Source of the DNA: an uncultured Flavobacteriaceae bacterium
GTDB taxonomy: Bacteria > Bacteroidota > Bacteroidia > Flavobacteriales > Flavobacteriaceae
DNA: 45,033 bases
Assembly: GCA_913062575.1 (NCBI GenBank)
Contig: CAJXVT010000019.1
Span: 1 to 45,033, forward strand
Direction of reading: 5' to 3'
A program made the position numbers and the translations under genes. Shown one piece after another: positions 43,101-45,033 of this stretch. Numbering within the stretch: position 1 is the stretch's first letter; every line of letters starts with the position of its first letter. Under the pieces are notes generated by a model that worked only from the letters and a program-made list of their open reading frames with translations, was not told where the DNA came from and ran no database searches.

Positions 43101-44535
43101 TGTTAGTCGCAACTGTTTTAATGTTGTGTTCTGTCGAAAATTTCAACAAAGTTTCGTTTACAATTTTTTCATCCTCTTGTCCATGACGCATCAATTCGAT
43201 ATAAAAATCGTCTTGAAATTGTTCTTTCCACCAAAGCAATGCTTCTTCAGCTTGCTTTTCTCCAATGTTTAAAATTTTACTAGGAACTTCTCCGTATAAA
43301 TTCCCTGTTAAAACAATCAAATCTTCTTTATATTTTTTGATGATTTCTCTATCAATTCTAGGAATATAATAGAAACCATCAACAAAGGCAATTGAAGACA
43401 TTTTTGCTAAATTGTGATATCCTTTTTTGTTTTTTGCAAGTATTACTACTTGATATCCATTGTCTTTTTTCGTTTTATCAAGGTGATCTGTACAGACATT
43501 AAATTCACATCCAACAATTGGTTTTATAATCGTTTCTGTAGGTTGTTCTCCTTTGTCTATGAGATCATCATTGGTGGCCTTTGCACCTTTATTATGATTT
43601 AAAACGGCACTTACAAAATGAAAGGCTGCCATCATGTTTCCAGTATCAGTTAGAGCAATTGCTGACTGATTATCTTTGGCTGCAGCTTTAACAATATTAC
43701 CAATTTGAATGGTAGATTGTAGTACCGAATACTGTGTGTGATTGTGTAAATGTGCAAATTGAACATCTTTTAAAGCTTCAATAGATTGATTCGTTACCAC
43801 TGTTGATGCAGCATCTTTTAGCTTTTCTAATCGTTGTCTAATTTTTTCACTTTCCCTTTTTAGGTTGATATGCTTTAGGCCAAGTACTTGAACTGGTTTA
43901 GGGTTTGCTTCTGAGAAATTTTTAAAATAACTCTCATCAACATCTAATTGTTCTTTGGTGAATTCTCGTAAACGAATCAATTCTAAGAAACAACGAGTTG
44001 TAGCCTCAACATCTGCAGTTGCATTATGCGCTTCTCCAAAGCCAGACCCAAATAAATGTTTGTGTAATTCAGTTAAGGTTGGGAGCTTGAATTTCCCATA
44101 TCGTCCACCAGGAATTTGACACATTAATGCCGTTTTCTCAGTACAGGTATCTAAAATTGGGAGTGAAGAAAGTTTGCTCTCAACGCCTAATCTATGGAAT
44201 TCACAACCCATAATATTAAGATCGAAATTTAAATTTTGACCAACAATAAATTTCGTTTTTCCTAATGCTTCATTAAAAAGGGATAATCCTTCTTCAAGTT
44301 GTATACCTTGTTCTTGTGCTAAATCTGTTGAGATTCCGTGAATTCTTTCTGCATCATACGGGATGTTAAATCCGTCTGGCTGAATTAAAAAATCGTTATG
44401 CTCTACAATATTTCCTAACTCATCATGCAGTTGCCATGCAATTTGTATACACCTTGGCCAGTTATCTATATCTGTAATTGGAGCATTCCAACTCTTCGGT
44501 AAACCGGTAGTTTCAGTGTCAAAAATTAAGTACAT
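40156..44535 (-). CDS. dnaE: DNA polymerase III alpha subunit with N-terminal DEDDh exonuclease
   Basis: A 1459-aa protein, about 300 residues longer than E. coli DnaE. Residues 1-190 form a DnaQ-like 3'-5' exonuclease with all five acidic/histidine residues: Asp6, Glu8, Asp105, His170, Asp175. Next is the PHP domain from about 258 (HLHNHTQYS), where the usual ALTDHGN motif reads ALTDTGN (Thr298), so PHP metal binding is probably lost. The palm follows, with GPGRGSAAGS and the catalytic PDIDIDFDD from Asp688, then finger, helix-hairpin-helix and OB domains. It is the replicative polymerase with built-in proofreading. The last codons are duplicated at 34510. Confidence 0.96.
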   Translation of the reverse strand: MYLIFDTETTGLPKSWNAPITDIDNWPRCIQIAWQLHDELGNIVEHNDFLIQPDGFNIPYDAERIHGISTDLAQEQGIQLEEGLSLFNEALGKTKFIVGQNLNFDLNIMGCEFHRLGVESKLSSLPILDTCTEKTALMCQIPGGRYGKFKLPTLTELHKHLFGSGFGEAHNATADVEATTRCFLELIRLREFTKEQLDVDESYFKNFSEANPKPVQVLGLKHINLKRESEKIRQRLEKLKDAASTVVTNQSIEALKDVQFAHLHNHTQYSVLQSTIQIGNIVKAAAKDNQSAIALTDTGNMMAAFHFVSAVLNHNKGAKATNDDLIDKGEQPTETIIKPIVGCEFNVCTDHLDKTKKDNGYQVVILAKNKKGYHNLAKMSSIAFVDGFYYIPRIDREIIKKYKEDLIVLTGNLYGEVPSKILNIGEKQAEEALLWWKEQFQDDFYIELMRHGQEDEKIVNETLLKFSTEHNIKTVATNNTFYLNKEDANAHDILLCVKDGEKQATPKGRGRGYRYGLPNDEYYFKSSDEMKQLFVDLPEAITNIQEVVDKTEPYTLARDVLLPAFDIPDEFQDVKDQEDKGKRGENNYLRHLTYEGAKKRYGEITELIGERLDFELEVIEKTGYPGYFLIVEDFIREARNMDVSVGPGRGSAAGSVVAYCLWITNLDPIKYDLLFERFLNPERVSMPDIDIDFDDEGRGRVMDYVIDKYGANQVAQIITYGTMAAKSSIRDTARVLDLPLFEADRIAKLIPGMKLKKMFSLDEKGLKEKLRSEEIELVNELKRLSEGNDLSAETINKARILEGSVRNTGIHACGVIITPSDITNYVPVTVAKDSDMYVTQFDNSVVESAGLLKMDFLGLKTLTLIKHTVKIVKARHGVELDPESFPLDDEKTYELFQRGETVGIFQYESPGMQKHMRALKPTVFADLIAMNALYRPGPMEYIPSFINRKHGTEDIEYDLPAMEEYLAETYGITVYQEQVMLLSQKLANFTKGEADVLRKAMGKKQISVLAKMKPKFIEQAIKNDHDAKKLEKIWKDWEAFASYAFNKSHSTCYAWIAYQTAYLKAHYPSEYMASVLSNNMNDIKAVSFFMEECKRSGITVLGPDVNESYSKFSVNNEGNIRFGMAAIKGVGSSAVKAIIDERKENGNFASIFDIAKRVDLRVANKKAFDGLILAGGFDSFTDTHRAQYYVTDEKGSTFLEKALKYGNKYQDGENSSQVSLFGEASDIQLPEPIIPECETWGTMETLGKEKEVVGIYISAHPLDDFKNELKFCNANLSYFKEDLAKVAGMSLSFAGIVTDVQHRVSKAGKGWATFIIEDYKESNEFRMFGEEYMKFRHFLVPTSFLYVKTIVKPGWVNKDTGIAGEPRIQFTDFKLLHDIMDEMCKKITFKLSLDEVTEDKIRGLQHLCVTNGGKQNVHFTIWDAKEKIELNLPSRNTKVKITNELLTTLEKEQIAFKLN

Positions 44536-44693
44536 AAATGTGGTTTTTTTTGCTGTGGATTAGGAAGAGTAAAAATACATATTTATCCCTATAAAAAACA
44601 AAGAGAGTTGTTGGGTTTTATCAACAATTAGGATGTTGTTTGGGGGGATTTTAAATCATTGGTTTTTATCATTTTAGTTATGATAAAAAGTTG

Positions 44694-44701
44694 TACATTT
44701 G
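44694..44701 (+). promoter_or_regulatory. -7 element of rpsP
   Basis: TACATTTG matches TAnnTTTG. Predicted start near 44706 gives a leader of about 65 nt that contains two hairpins. No clear -33 TTG. Nothing else identifiable lies between 44536 and 44693. Confidence 0.62.
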
Positions 44702-44707
44702 CGCCCA

Positions 44708-44754
44708 CTTAGCACGAGATGCTAGGAATATTAATAATCAAGGTCGAGAACCTT
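44708..44754 (+). promoter_or_regulatory. Twin CGAGA-loop hairpins in the rpsP leader
   Basis: Hairpin 1: CTTAGCA pairs with TGCTAGG (one G-U) around loop CGAGA (44708-44726). Hairpin 2: AAGGT pairs with ACCTT around the same loop CGAGA (44740-44754). Both fall between the promoter and the rpsP ATG. Two different stems with an identical loop suggest a protein-binding leader, such as autogenous control by S16; S16 leader motifs have been proposed in flavobacteria, but I cannot confirm that this is one. Confidence 0.6.
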
Positions 44755-44770
44755 AAAAAATTAACAAAAA

Positions 44771-45033
44771 ATGTCAGTAAAAATTAGATTACAAAGACAC
44801 GGTAAAAAAGGAAAACCATTTTACTCAATCGTAGCAGCAGATGCTCGTTCTAAAAGAGATGGTAAGTTCTTAGAAAAATTAGGAACTTATAATCCTAACG
44901 TTAACCCAGCAATCATTGAATTAGATATCGATGGAGCTGTAAGTTGGTTACAAAAAGGAGCACAACCTACAGATACTGCGAGAGCAATTTTATCTTACAA
45001 AGGTGCAATGTTAAAAAATCACTTAGCAGGAGG
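44771..45033 (+). CDS. rpsP: 30S ribosomal protein S16 (partial, 3' end cut)
   Basis: The first 87 codons read [20 protein letters not shown] and continue with [19 protein letters not shown] and [17 protein letters not shown], all characteristic of S16, which binds 16S rRNA early in 30S assembly. The window ends inside the gene. It is divergent from dnaE, with its own leader carrying two hairpins; rimM is the usual next gene but lies outside the window. Confidence 0.96.
   Translation, partial: MSVKIRLQRHGKKGKPFYSIVAADARSKRDGKFLEKLGTYNPNVNPAIIELDIDGAVSWLQKGAQPTDTARAILSYKGAMLKNHLAG

Noticed and set aside
44608..44627. TTGTTG...CAACAA hairpin between dnaE and rpsP
   Set aside because: Only 6 bp, A/T-rich, and no T tract or position that suggests a role.

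Overview
The window is chromosomal DNA from a member of the Bacteroidota, most likely a marine Flavobacteriaceae in the Polaribacter/Tenacibaculum range. The genus is inference; the family rests on several signals. The DNA is AT-rich, start codons lack Shine-Dalgarno sequences, and many genes have Bacteroidota promoters (TTG or TTTG, 19-22 nt, TAnnTTTG). Lineage-typical genes include gldA, a metalloprotease with a type IX secretion C-terminal domain, a Porin_10 barrel, paired DUF3857 proteins, a split MetH, and a DNA polymerase III alpha subunit with an N-terminal DEDDh exonuclease.

Layout. 1-4085: methionine/folate operon (MetH N-terminal half, MetH C-terminal half, an 80-aa unknown, metF). 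4201-9280: trxA, a DUF58 protein, tRNA-Asp, a secreted NTF2-like protein and a large M16 peptidase. 9353-13511: a Phe/Tyr biosynthesis operon (pheA, aminotransferase, tyrA, DAHP synthase-chorismate mutase) preceded by an apparent ribosome-mediated attenuator whose leader peptide has eight consecutive Phe/Tyr codons. 13519-20415: a secreted CsgG-like protein, rsgA-dtd, a YceI protein behind a perfect 32-bp palindrome, and two DUF3857/transglutaminase-like proteins, the second apparently inactive. 20414-25569: an Lrp/AsnC regulator divergent from a PLP-dependent Cys/Met-metabolism enzyme, a YdjM-like membrane protein, an NhaC antiporter, a GNAT acetyltransferase and a small membrane protein. 25573-33374: Porin_10, rnhB, a nucleoid-associated protein, lipB, a secreted metalloprotease and gldA, with three short dispersed repeats between genes. 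33381-40155: an accessory region. 40156-45033: dnaE, then divergent rpsP, cut by the window end.

The accessory region is the least ordinary part. It encodes a repeat-containing small secreted protein, a leucine-rich-repeat lipoprotein, a small membrane protein and a lipoprotein/beta-barrel pair. It also holds gene fossils. A second copy of the last dozen dnaE codons lies about 5.6 kb downstream of dnaE in the same orientation and differs mostly at synonymous sites. The 5' part and the 3' part of a decayed copy of the small membrane gene lie about 5 kb apart, and both break points carry CAATAAGAA. Together these suggest insertion or duplication at the dnaE 3' end. No integrase or transposase is visible.

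The signals most worth following are the aromatic attenuator, the dnaE-tail duplication with the split pseudogene, the twin CGAGA-loop hairpins before rpsP, and the palindrome over the YceI promoter. I see no CRISPR array, phage, complete insertion sequence or rRNA gene.
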